A stretch of 64,000 bases of DNA from Aquarana catesbeiana (lineage: Eukaryota; Chordata; Amphibia; Anura; Ranidae). The position numbers and the translations under genes are program-made. The stretch's first letter is position 1; every line of letters starts with the position of its first letter. Positions 23,401-36,700 of the stretch are shown here, one piece after another. The stretch is from the NCBI RefSeq assembly GCF_042186555.1, contig NC_133328.1, forward strand, positions 57,459,431 through 57,523,430, given 5' to 3'. Under the pieces are notes generated by a model that was not told the origin of the DNA, ran no database searches, and saw nothing but the letters and a program-made list of their open reading frames with translations.

Positions 23401-24394
23401 GCTTGGAATAGACTTCCAGCACAGTCATGCAACAGGTTCACACTGCTGCGGGTTAGAAATTGTGAGGGTTCAGCTGAACTTGCATGATTTCAACCCGGCA
23501 ATGCAGTCCGACTTCGGGGGGGGGCGATTTGACAGACATCTGTGCGGGTTCATGCATAGATGTCTATACAAATCGCCCCTCCCCCCCCCCCAAGTGCAGG
23601 AACTGGACAAACATCTTCGTCCGAGGAACGATCGTACGATTTTCTGATAGTGTGTACACAATTTTCGACAGCCGATTCCAACCTTCCGAACGAAAATTTC
23701 TGAAGGGCCAAACTCCCCAAAAAAATTTGTACCAGAACAGACCGAAAGATTTTGATTCAAAGTGTATCGTTTTTGTACGATTTTCATACGAGAAAAATCA
23801 TAAAAGAAAGACTGCGGATGATCAGAAACAATAAACACCAAAAAAAGCCTTTGTCATACGAGAAACTGTACATTATTTCTTTCCTCAGTTCTGACTTTCT
23901 GTGAAACGATGAGGAAAATCAGACGATCGTTCACCCAATTTTCTTATAGTGTGTACCCCACCTAAAGCGGACCTCCACCCCAAAGGGGAAGCTCCACTTG
24001 TTTGCTTCCTCCCCCCCTCCGCTGCCACATTTGGCACCTTTTGGAGGGGAAGGGAGAGTGGGTACCTGATTTGACAGGTACCCATCCCCACTTCCCGGAA
24101 GTTCAGCTTCCCGCCAGGCCATTCACAAAGCGCAGTGCACTTTGCACATGCGCAGTAGGGAACCGGCTGTGAAACCGCGAAGCTTCACTGCCAGTTTCCC
24201 TTGAAAGGAAACCGGGAGCCGATTGAAAGATCTGGTGTGTGTGTGGGGGGTGGGGGGGGGCACATCGCTGGATTCCTGGATACAGACAAGAAAAAAGGTT
24301 AATAAAAATACAAAAACATATATAAATTTAAAAAAAAATAGGAAGACTTGTTAGACAACTTGTTTTTTTTTCTGCTGTTGCTTTTCAATGTTTG

Positions 24395-24468
<74 letters not shown>

Positions 24469-24469
24469 C

Positions 24470-24506
<37 letters not shown>

Positions 24507-26079
24507 GTAAAACCTTGGTTTGCAAGCATAATTTGTGTATATTTATTTATTATATGCATTTCATGTGTTTAGCTTTTTACTTTGAGTTCAGCATTAGAGC
24601 CAGAGGGATGTGTGCTTCACTGACAATCATTATAAATACTTATTTGCAATTTGTATTCACACTGATCACCTTGTGCCTGCCATCTGAATTGTCTAGAGGT
24701 GGCTGATAAATTCCGTATTCTGTACGGCGAAGGAGAATTTATTAGCGCTGCAGAGAAGTCTTCCTAGAGAGAGGAGGCTATGTGAGGATGAATGCTTCAT
24801 ATACATGGACTGGAAATTTCCACTGCCTTCCAAGCACCATCTGTGGCTATTTCCAGAGAATTACATTCAGGAGGAAATGAACCCAGAAGCCCAGTGCTTG
24901 TAATTAACTGACTTCATGGATGAAGGGGTATCTGCTCTACACATAGCACTGGGGTCTCACTACAAGCCAACGATGAATAATGTTATATATTGATTCCAAT
25001 GGGTTTTATTGATTGCAGGCTTGCAAAATTCAGTCTGCTGCTGTCTATATCAATCAAGGTAATGATCTGAATTTTATGTCTGATAGTTCGATAACACTAG
25101 GCATTCATGCAAGGAAGCCAATGCCTGCTGGGCTGTTTTTTCTGACGTGGAAAACAGAAGTGATTGGGAAAGGTTTGTTTGGTTCCCCAAGAACGCTCGT
25201 TCAGGGTTGTCAGGTGTAATGCCTGGTACACATTGTACATTTTTATTTTTTTTTCAACCCAGCGGTCTGAACACAAAAAAAAAAATTGACAAGCTCGCTG
25301 TTCTAACCATGCGATATTAGTACAGCAATCCTCCCACTGTGTTATTGTGTTCTTACAGGGAGATCCCCCCCCGCCCCTTCCCGCCAGAAAATGCACAGGT
25401 CAGCGCTCACCACCAGTGGCTGCAAGCACTGATCGGATGGCGATTTTCCAGCATGCTTGTTCAACAGAAGCCAGTCATGAGACCTGTACACATGGGCCAA
25501 ATGTTGGCCGGTTTCTGCTGTACTTATTTTGGCCGATATTTGAACCATGTGAATGGGGCTTTACTCTATACACTAGCCCTTCTCAACCAGGGTTCCTAGG
25601 GGTTTCTTGAGTTGTAACTGATTAAAAGAGAAGGTGTTTTTTTGTTTTAAATCATACTTACCTAGTTTGATGCAGCATCGTTCCATTGCTGAATTTATCC
25701 CCCGCCAGCTCTAAGACGAAGAACTGAGCGATCAAAGGTGTCCGTTTATGAAACTGTAAACAGCAGTGATCCAAAAGGATAGGCGCTGATCACAGTCCAT
25801 AAACAGTTTATGAAACAGATATGATCGGGAGAGAACATGTTCCCCCGCCGATGATCTCCACACACTGAGAATCTTCATTGACTGACACAGAAACAGCCAG
25901 TTTATGAAGCTACGATCTCAGCTATTCACTGGCGATCTGTTTCAGAATTCACATTCCCCGATTCACCAGCTCAGAGGTGGAGAATTGGGGAGCGAAGAGA
26001 GAATCCCGGGGAAAGGAGGAAGATTTTTGACTTCCTCCTTCCAGACCCCCCAAGACAGTAACCATGTCCCCCTGCCATG

Positions 26080-26152
<73 letters not shown>

Positions 26153-27641
26153 ATACACACAGTGGGGAAAAAAAGTGTTTAGTCAGCCACCAATTGTGCA
26201 AGTTCTCCCACTTAAAAAGATGAGAGAGGCCTGTAATTGTCATCATAGGTATACCTCAACTATGAGAGACAAAATGTGGAAACAAATCCAGACAATCAAT
26301 AGATAGAGAAAATCACATTGTCTGATTTTTGAAAGAATTTATTTGTAAATTATAGTGGAAAATAAGTATTTGGTCACCTACAAACAAGCAAGATTTCTGG
26401 CTCTCACAGACCTGTATTTTCTTCTTTGAGAGGCTCCTCTGTCCTCCACTCATTACCTGTATTAATGGCACCTGTTTGAACTTGTTATCAGTATAAAAGA
26501 CACCTGTCCACAACCTCAAACAGTCACATTCCAAACTCCACTATGGTGAAGACCAAAGAGCTGTCAAAGGACACCAGAAACAAAAATGTAGACCTGCACC
26601 TGGCTGGGAAGACTGAATCTGCAATAGGCAAGCAGCTTGGTGTGAAGAAATCAACTGTGGGAGCAATAATTAGAAAATGGAAGACATACAAGACCACTGA
26701 TAATCTCCCTCGATCTGGGGCTCCACGCAAGATCTCACCCCGTGGGGTCAAAATGATCACAAGAACGGTGAGCAAAAATCCCAGAACCACACAGGGGGAC
26801 CTAGTGAATGACCTGCAGAGAGCTGGGCTCAACCTAACAAAGGCTACCATTAGTAACACACTATGCCGCCAGGGGCTCAGATTCTGGAGTTGTCAGACAT
26901 GTCCCCCTGCTTAAGTCAGTACATGTCCGGCCCTTCTGAGGTTTGCTAGAGAGCATTTGGATGATCCAGAAGAGGATTGGGAGAATGTCATATGGTCAGA
27001 TGAAACCAAAGTAGAACTGTTTGGTAGAAACACAACTCGTCGTGTTCGGTGAAGAGAGAATGCTGAGTTGCAACCAAAGAACACCATACCTACTGTGAAG
27101 CATGGGGGTGGCAACATCATGCTATGGGGCTGTTTCTCTGCAAAGGGAACAGGACGACTGATCTGTGTACATGAAAGAATGAATGGGGCCATGTATCCTG
27201 AGATTTTGAATGCAAACCTCCTCCCGTCAGCAAGGGCATTGAAGATGAAACGTGGCTGGGTCTTTCAGCATGACAATGATCCCAAACACACCACCCGGGC
27301 AACGAAGTGACCTAGCCAGTCTCCAGATCTCAACCTCATAGAAAACCTTTGGAGGGAGTTGAAAGTCCGTGTTGCCCAACGACAGCCCCAAAACATCACT
27401 GCTCTAGAGGAGATCTGCATGGAGGAATGGGCCAACATACCAGCAACAGTGTGTGACAACCTTGTGAAGACTTACAGAAAACGTTTGACCTCTGTCATTG
27501 CCAACAAAAGATATATAACAAAGTATTGAGATAAACTTTTGATATTGACCAAATACTTATTTTCTACCATAGTTTGCAAATAAATTCTTTCAAAAATCAG
27601 ACACTTTTTTTTTTACCTTTTTTTTTTTTTGTCCCACTGTG

Positions 27642-27726
<85 letters not shown>

Positions 27727-30700
27727 TGTAGGGGGGCAAATATTTTAATAATAGGTGGGTTGTCTCCTCCGGGAATGTCCGTGTAGTGAGCAGTGATAAT
27801 TTATCACTGCTTAATAAATTGACACCTCTGTGTTTCAGTGAATTTCTGGTACTGTAATTTCGTAAAGTCTCATGAGATTCCAGTATCAGGGGGGGTCGTT
27901 CTCCAGTGTTCGAAGCGCTGGTAGATCGTTTCACTCCTCCAAAGCAGAAGCGATATACACCATAAACTGGCATTCAGAGGAGAAAGATCGGAGAATGGAG
28001 CAAAAAAATGTTCAATGGACATCAAAGACCTTTGATCGCTCAGTTCTCAGAGCTCCGTGTACAGAGAGCTGGTGACTCTTTATTCTGCCCCCCTCCACGC
28101 TCATTGGAGTGCTGGACTGTGGAGATAGCAGGAGCTGCTTGCTCAGGCTCTCACCGGCTCACTGAAAGACTGTGATGTCAGCCGACAGTGGGCTTCAGCC
28201 CGCTGTCTGCTGGAAATGGGTCACAGGAGTGCAGAACGGAATTCACTCCTGTGATGTACAGGAGAAGTACTGCCAAACAAGCTTTGGCTGTACTTCTTCT
28301 TTAACTTCCCATCTGATGGTGCCTGCATAGTTCTGGAACCAATACCACTTGGCAGAGCTGGCAGCATGACACCAATAATGTAGCAATGAATTAGATGTCT
28401 GTAAAGGGTGGCATTCTGATGATTAGAGATGAGCTCAGGCATGTTCTGACGCTCTTCTGAATTGATGTGGCCAAATCCACTTGGAAGCTGTTACCTGTGT
28501 AGCATTACCCCCGAAAGAACTGCTATAGATTAGAAAGATTCTTTCCTCAACAGACCAGAGGCAACCAGGCACACAACAACAACAGTTCATTCACTCTGGC
28601 TCATTGATCAGTCTAAGGTTCATCTTTTTAAAGTTTATTTGCTAGTAGAACATGGGAGGGGATTTGGGGTAATGCAGGACACGCCAAAATGGAACATATT
28701 GCTAGCAGAGGACACTTCTTGCTTTAGCAGCTGTAGGACTAGTATAGGCAGACTGGAACAGTCCACAGTTCACGGCTGGGGACCATGAAGTAGTATGAGC
28801 ACAGGTAAAGGCTTTACTCATTGGATCCTGAGTCTATAGGTGCAGCCTTTTGCAAAGTAGTCCAGTATTCAGTACATAGGACTCCAGGGGTTGTCAACCT
28901 CTCTCCTCTAAGCACACAGAACCATCCCCACAGGTAGAAAAGACAATCTCCTCTGGGATCCAGACTGTTTAAAAACACCCCAGATAGACCCTACTGAATA
29001 TTCACACTGAATATTCTCACCCCAAGTTTCTAGAAACTACTTCTAGAGACAGAGGAAAGTAATCAAACTCTCAATCCGTGAAGCTTTGAGCAGACAAAAC
29101 CAAACAATCACTGCTCCTGTGATTACAGCAGAAGCCAAAACTAAATTTACCTAGCAGCCTAACTAGGAGGGTGCTACACCTGTAATGGGCCAATCACCTG
29201 GAGCTGAGGCATTCCTCGCCATGCAATCCAACGTATACATGCTCCTTGTATATGTGTGGCAGAGAATGCCCCCACCACAGAGGTGTGGCCCATCACAAAT
29301 TACATCTTCTTAGTGGGTTCAGCCGTGTAGGTTCAGAAGAGCATCAGAACGTTCCCAAATTCATCCCTACTGACCGCCATTGTAAGTCCCCCTTCACACA
29401 GGCAGCCAGGGGTTAGTAAAAGCACACGGTTGAGCCACCACCCCCGACTGCCAACCTAAGCAAGGGCATGGAGCTGCTCAAGGCAGTACTGCTGGTAAGC
29501 AAGCGTACAAAGCCACACCAAAACCGCTCTGCAATCATGTGTAATGAATGCGGGTGTGGCATGGTGACGCCAGGCTTCCTACTAACCAACAACCACTATT
29601 TTTTCCCATTGCACCCTGATGAACTGGTTTTATTAAGGGTTCTTCAAGACCTTTCGTCTGGGGTAAAAAGTCTGCTACAGACACTGGATTATGGCCAACA
29701 TACATTCATATATGTGTGTAGTGGTAAAGGCTTTTGCAGATTTACTCCACTGGCAATCTGGTAAATCCCAACCTACAGTTCACCTGGCAGGGCTGACTAG
29801 TCCATCCAGAAGTGAGTTAGGATCTTCTTGACTAAGGATGAGCTCCGACGTGTTTGCACACTACACGTGCAGAGCCCGCCAGGAAGTCGGCGCTGCGCTA
29901 ATCACAGGCAGTGAGACATTTACCCGATGTGCGGCTGCAGAGATCGGGAAATGTCTCACTGCCTGTTGACTAGAGATGAGCTTGGGCGTCCTCTGATCAC
30001 ATTTCTAATCTGAGCTGTGGGTTCGTTCCGTTCACATGATAAGAACAGGCTTTAAAGCGAAGCTATATACATCTCAAATATGCCTCTGTGCAGTCATGCA
30101 TTATTATACGCGTTACCACAATACACAGCAACACACATTACATATGTTGATGCATTGCGGTAGCATTCATTTTAAATAGTAGCCCAAAGCACTAAAAGCA
30201 GCTATACAAGGATCGATATCTGTTCGGTTCAGCAGGGAATGGTCAAATTGTAATCTTATGTATTGATAAGCTGGTTTAGCTTAAAGGAGTTGTAAAGTCA
30301 GAAGGTTTTTTTATCTTAATGCATTCTAGCAGCCTCCCCAGCACCCCCTAATACTTACCTGAGCCCCCTCTCTGTCCAGTGATGTCCAGGAATCTCTCGG
30401 CCATCCGGGACTCTCACTCCTAATTGGCTGAGACACAGCAGCGGTGCCATTGGCTCCCGTGGCTGTCAAAGTCAGTTAGCTAATCGGGGGAAAGAAGGGG
30501 CGGGGCCGAAGGGTAGCTCCATGTCTGAATAGACACACAGAGCTGGAACTCAGCTCGGGTGCCCCCATAGCAAGCTGCTTGCTGTGGGGGCACTCAACAG
30601 GAGGGAGGGGCCAGGAGCAGCAAAGAGGGACCTGAGAAGAAGAGAATCTGGGCTGCTCTGTGCAAATTCAACTGCACGTAGGAGGTAAGTATAACATGTT

Positions 30701-33700
30701 TGTTTTTTAAACAAGACTTTACAGAGCCATCAAGTTTAAAGTGATTGTAATCTATTTTTCGTTGAATTGTTTCACACTGTTTTTTCCTTGTAACGTCCTC
30801 CTTGAGTTCCCGAACCTCTTCTTTTCAACCTCACTTCCATTTGTTTGGAGTGAGCAGTGCATATTAGTTGCAGTCATGTGCACTGCTCTATTCACACTAC
30901 ACATTCTATCGCCGGCCCATAGTCCATCTCAGGAACAGGCATGAGAGGGTGGCTACATCCCTACATACAGTGGGATCATGGAGAAGGAACATAGCCACCC
31001 TCTAACAGGAAGTCTGATCACAGCAGCAAAACAAAGACATTTGGAGAAGGCTGAGAACAATAGAAGGGTGATTATTGTGCATTGTTTGCACCTCTGAAAC
31101 ACCCGCAAACTGCTTTGTACAACATTGACAACTGATAGAAGCAGAGTCCACGGGAAGTCATAGTGTTCCAACACACTGTACCATGTAAACAAGACCTGGC
31201 AGCCATACAATTAGCATTTTCAGGAGGAATGGAGAAGTAGCCCCTATGTTTTTTATGTTTTGTGAATATTATAGATGGCTCGTTACTTCTGAGAGACGTT
31301 ATGTTGTGTCTGTAACTGGTTATATAAATATGAAGTTCCCTATTTCATAACCTTCTATGACATAATGTGAGTCATTAGATGTTGCCTGTCTTGCTATGAT
31401 AATGTTATCTGACTCCTGACTATGTTTAGACATGCAGCTAAAGCGTGCTGGCCTGACCTGAAATGACTTCCTGCACTGCAGAATAGGAGGCATGGCATCT
31501 GAGTGTAACCACTTAAAGACCACGCGTTTTTGTGACATTTGTTGTTTACAAGTAAAAAACAGTATTAATTTACTTAGAACCCCCAAACCATATATATTAA
31601 AATATATATATACATTTTTAAAGCAGAGACCCTAGAGAATAAAATGGCAGTTGTTTCAATATTTTATGTTACAACGTATTTGTGCAGCGGTCTTTTAAAC
31701 ACAATTTTTTGGGAAAATAATACACTTTAAGAGTTAAAAAAGACAGTAAAGTTAGCCAATTTTTTTTGTATAACGTGAAAGATGATGTTTCGTCGCGTAA
31801 ATAAATATCTAACATGTCATGCTTTAAAAGTGCGCACACTTGTGGAATGGCAACAAACTACGGTACTTAAAAATCTCCATAAGAGAAGCTTTAAAATTTT
31901 TTACATGTTACCTGTTTAGAGACACAGAGGAGCTCTTGTGCTAGAATTATTGCTCTTGCTCTAACAATTGAGGCGATACCTTACATGTGAGGTTTGAACA
32001 TCGTTTACATATGCGGGCGCAACTTATGTATGCGTTTGCTTCTGTGCGCTAAGTCGGGGGAATGGGGCGCCTTACATTTTTTTTTTTTTTTCTATTTTTA
32101 CACTGTCTCTTTAATTTATTTTTATTTTTTTATTACTTTTTTTCCTATTACAAGGAATGTAAACATCCCTTGTAATAGAAATAAGCATGACAGGTCCTCT
32201 TTATGGAGATATCTGGGGTCAAAAAGACCCCAGATCTCTCATTTACCTTTAAAAACAAAAATATTAAAAATTCAATTTTGACTTTAACCACTTCAGCCCC
32301 AGAAGATTTTCCCCCTTGATGACCAGGCCATTTTTTGCGATACGGCACTGTGTCGCTTTAACTGACAATTGCGCGGTCATGCGGCACTGTATCCAAACAA
32401 AATTGAAATAGAGCTTTCTTTTGGTGGTATTTGATCACCTCTGCGATTTTTATTGTTCATTTTTTGCGCTATAAACAGAAAAAGAGCGACAATTTTGAAA
32501 AAAAACCCCAATATTTTATACTTTTTGCTATAATAAATATCCCCCAAAAAATGGAAAAAAATTTATTTCTTCATCAGTTTAGACCAATATATGTTCTTCT
32601 ACGTATTTTTGGTAAAAAAAATATTTCAAAAAGCGTATATTGGTTGGCGGCGATCTGCGATTTTTAGCGGGACTGCGACAATGTGGCGGACAGGTTAGGA
32701 AACATCCTGTCAATCTGCCCGAGGACCGATAGGGACGTCGGAGGTCGCTCTGGTCCTCCAAGGGAATGCAGCCAAGTGGGGGCTATCTTTTCCTAACTCA
32801 GCTTCCTGCTGGGTTCCGAGCTTAGCGATGGCTCCAGTAAGCTTGGAATCAGTGGCGGCCCGTCCATACAGGGTGCAAGGGCGCCGCCCCCCTAATCCAT
32901 GCGTCCGGCCCCTAATCTACATGCAGGGGGGGCACCTCTCCTGCCGCCTATAAAAGTGATCTTGTGGCGAATTTAACGTCAAAGTAATGACGTATATTTA
33001 CAATTAGGTGGTTGGCAAGTGGTTAACCCCTTCCTGTACCATTCCTGGGACACTCATGCAGGAAGTACAAGTTTCACGTGCCTTGCAGAGAAGTCATTGG
33101 ATGTTTTCTGTTCATTTTACTTTTTAAGCCTAGATTCACACTGCCTCGATGCAACACATTGCATGTGATTTGCACAGGAATCGCACCGCATTCCTGGGCA
33201 AATAACATGTGATGTCTGTGTCATTTTGTATGGCTCAAATTGCACTGCACCTGCACTAAAACGATACAGGACTCTTTTTTTTTTTTTTTCCAATAATGTT
33301 TATTGATAGTTTTAGAGATAAGAAAGAGAGTTTAACATAAAACCAATTGTATACATCAGTGGACATTGAGATCCCATAATGAGCAAGGCACATTGTTAAA
33401 TACAATTGGTACAGTAGGGTGTAGGTCTATATGAACTTTAAACAACGTATCATTAACAATCGGCAACCGGGTTAGGAGTATAGTCTGGTCTCCTTCGACA
33501 CCCCAACTGGGATCAGACTGTGTTGAAAAGGGAGACCCCCCCCCCCCCCCCGTTCCTTCCCAAAGGTATTAAATCTAATCACAATTCGACTTGCATCACA
33601 TCTTTAGTGTCAATATTTCAATCAGCGTGTATCTCTCATCCTATGACCGTCTGTGCTGATTGTACAGAGCGTTTATGGTGAAGAGGATCTGCTTGGAGGT

Positions 33701-36700
33701 ATCTATATCTCCTTGATTCTAAAGAGAACGTATCTTTTGAGGTTAAAGAAATCTACATTGATTGTGTCATGACATTTGTTTATCAGAACTGCTGTGTTAT
33801 ACTTATGAGGTTCGAGCCAGTCATACATACTTGTAGTTCTTTAGTATGGTGTGGTAACTTGTGGTTCTAATAAGGGTAAAAGGAAATATGGGCTAGCATA
33901 ATTAGGGTCTCAGGGTGAAAAAAAAAAGGGGAAAGGGTCTCGGAACATTTGGGAGAAGAACATGAAGATGAGTGAGGGAAAGGGAGAACAGGGTTTCCAT
34001 TCTCCTCCGCCTAGGAATGTTGGGGGTTTAAGTTAATGGGTTAGGTCATGAGTTTGGCATATTCGTCTGTCGTAACAAAAGTGAAGCCAGCATGACCATA
34101 TTTTGGTAAATTTGGACTGGGTCTCCTTTGCTTGGTGTACAAAGGAGCATACTAGGAGCAATCCAGGGCAAAATTTACAGTTATGGGTCTTCCTTTGTGT
34201 TTAGAGCATCATTCACCTGTATTATGCAATGTAAGATAAGTAAATAAGTGATATAGCGGTATAACAGCGTCTAGAAGTGGTATGCTAGCAGAGTGGATCT
34301 ATTGCTCTCCATCCTAGCTCCTGTGAGGCATCTGGACCCTCTTCTGCCTATAAAGAGAGTATAGTTAATACGTTAATTTGGTGTTCCTAGACACCGTTAC
34401 CACAGGTGTGAATGTCCCTTGAACCAAGATAGCATTGTAGGTGTGCTGTATTCTTATGTACACCGGGCGAATCATAGGTTCTCGTTCATGGCTGGGATGA
34501 GGTGTATAAATTCGCTGGAGAAAGTACTTGGAGTATTATGGAGCATGAATGCATTCCATTGAAGATTCTTTTACAGTTCCTTGTTTGAGTTCTACATGGT
34601 GTGTTAAAGGCACATAGGAACCCTGGAGGCATGTTGGTGAAAATAGGTGCTGTGTGACCCATGGCCATTCGCAGGAGTCTATTCTCTCTGGCATATGAGT
34701 CAGTGACAGGGGCAAGCGAGAGGTGGCGAGTCATATGACACATTCAATAATTAGTGCCATAGTTCGGTATGTAATGCATATGGAATGCATATGGATAGGG
34801 GAACATAGTAAGGGTGTTACTTATCTCAGAAATGGGACGCTTCAGGGGTTCTATTTCAGTATTCTTGACGGGCCCATCAAGGTTGCGGAGCTTTTGTAGG
34901 GCTGATGCCTTGTTGTTGGCCAAGATAGGTGGGGTGAGCTCAGGGTGTAGAAGGTGAGTGCTGACGGCGGAACCTCTGGTCTTGGGCCTCCATTGGTTCT
35001 TCTCTGGGTGGTGCAGGTCTTTGGTTAAGGGTCGGAACAAAGCATACCAGTTAGGGACCTCTACTAGGAATGTTCAGGGTGTCACAGAATTATTGCTAAC
35101 AGGAATATTGCTAAAAAGCAGAATGGAAACTTACACTTATATTCCTTTTGCGTAAAGGGTTTCTAGCAAGGGCTGTAGGTCTCTGTGGTGCTGTAGAGTG
35201 ATGGCTGATAGGTCTTGGTATATTTTGATGTCATGGCCACCATGTGAGAGCTGAATTCTGTTACGGGCCTTCCCCAGAATTTCCTCCTTTAACTGAAAGT
35301 CCACCAGGCAGCAAACAACATCCTGGGTGGGTCTGCGTCCCTGCCTCGTGGCCTGAGGGCTCTGTGGATTAATTCTAGCACTATAGGGGTGGTAGGGTGT
35401 CTGTCCAAGAGCTTGTTAAACAGACTTACCACTGTGGGTGCAAGTTGATCTGGCTCCACAGCTTCTGGCAGGCCCCGCACTGTGAGGTTATGTATTCGTC
35501 CTCTGTTGTCCAAGTTTTCCATGTGGCGATTCATTTCCCTCAGTTACAGGGTATGTGTATCCACCGCAAGGTGCAAGTGTTTCAGTGCTGAGCTGTGGTG
35601 GGCAGTTGTGATTTCCACCTCCTGCATTCTGCCTACTAGTGCCTGGATATCATGGCAGAGGTCCGTGATTGCTGCCCCCCCCTAGCAAAAAATACTGATT
35701 TTAACTTGTAAACAAGTGTCAGAAAAAGGTTTAGTCTTTAAATGGTTAAACCCCCCCTAATTTACAGACTGAAGTTCATTCCTTTGATCTAAAAAGATCA
35801 AAAATGTTACTTTGTTTCTCCTTGGATGTTGTCATAAACTTGGCAGGCTGCCTGTTTTTTTTGTTTTGTTTTTTTAGACAGCTGTCAGCTGTGAGCAGAG
35901 AACTCTGCATAGAATCGGGAAAATGCTTTGTTAAGATCGCGGGGGGGGGGAGAATCGCAATCTGATTCTTTAACAATTAATCGTGCAGCTCTATCTACAG
36001 TTAAGTGCCCCCACAACAAGCAGCTTACTATGGAGGCACCCAAGCTGAGCCACAGCTCCGTGTGTCCATTCAGACAGGGACCATAGTCCATATTCCCATC
36101 ACTCACGTTCCTGGAATAAGCTCTTAGAATACAGGGTGCTGTAATGACCACCAGCTGGATACTGGAACCTATACGATTTGTAGATATTTGCCAGCACACC
36201 AAGGATCATCAATTTCGTCCAAACTTTTTTTTATTAAAGAATGATCACATCACAAAGTGGTGTAGTGCAACGTTTCCGAGCTACGCAGGACCCCTTAGTC
36301 ACACGTCTGAGGAAGGGGTCCTGCATTGCTCCGAAACGTTACACTACACCGTTTTGTGATGTGATCATTGAATAAAAAAAAAGTTTGGACAAAATTTATG
36401 ATCCTTGTTGTGCTGGCGAATATCTACAAATCATTAAGACAGAGAGCCGCGGTTCTGCCCCGCCCCCCCTCTCCCCTCATTGGCTAACTGACTTTGACAG
36501 CAGCGGGAGGCAATGGCACCGCTGCTGTGTCTCAGCCAATCAGTAGGGAAAGTCCGGACGACCAAGGCACTTGTGGACATTGCTGGATCGAGATGGGGGG
36601 CCGAGGGGGGCCGAGGGGGGCTGTTGCATACTGAAGGTTTTTTATCTTAATGCGTAGAATGCATTAAGGTAAAAAACCTTCTGCCTTTACAACCACTTTA

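Larger units (their letters stand above)
25630..28330. mobile_element. Foldback MITE split by microsatellites and a Tc1 element
   Basis: AAGAACTGAGCGATCAAAGG near 25720 reappears inverted as CCTTTGATCGCTCAGTTCT near 28030. The left half starts with the ATACTTACCTAG motif at 25655. Between the halves lie a CTAT repeat, a Tc1 copy and an AT repeat. The outer ends are approximate. Confidence 0.5.

Noticed and set aside
24299..24706. Ile/Tyr-repeat frames
   Set aside because: Translation of a TA/ATAC microsatellite.
35397..35685. Plus-strand frames opposite the L1-like ORF1
   Set aside because: Shadow of the minus-strand ORF1; no independent motif.
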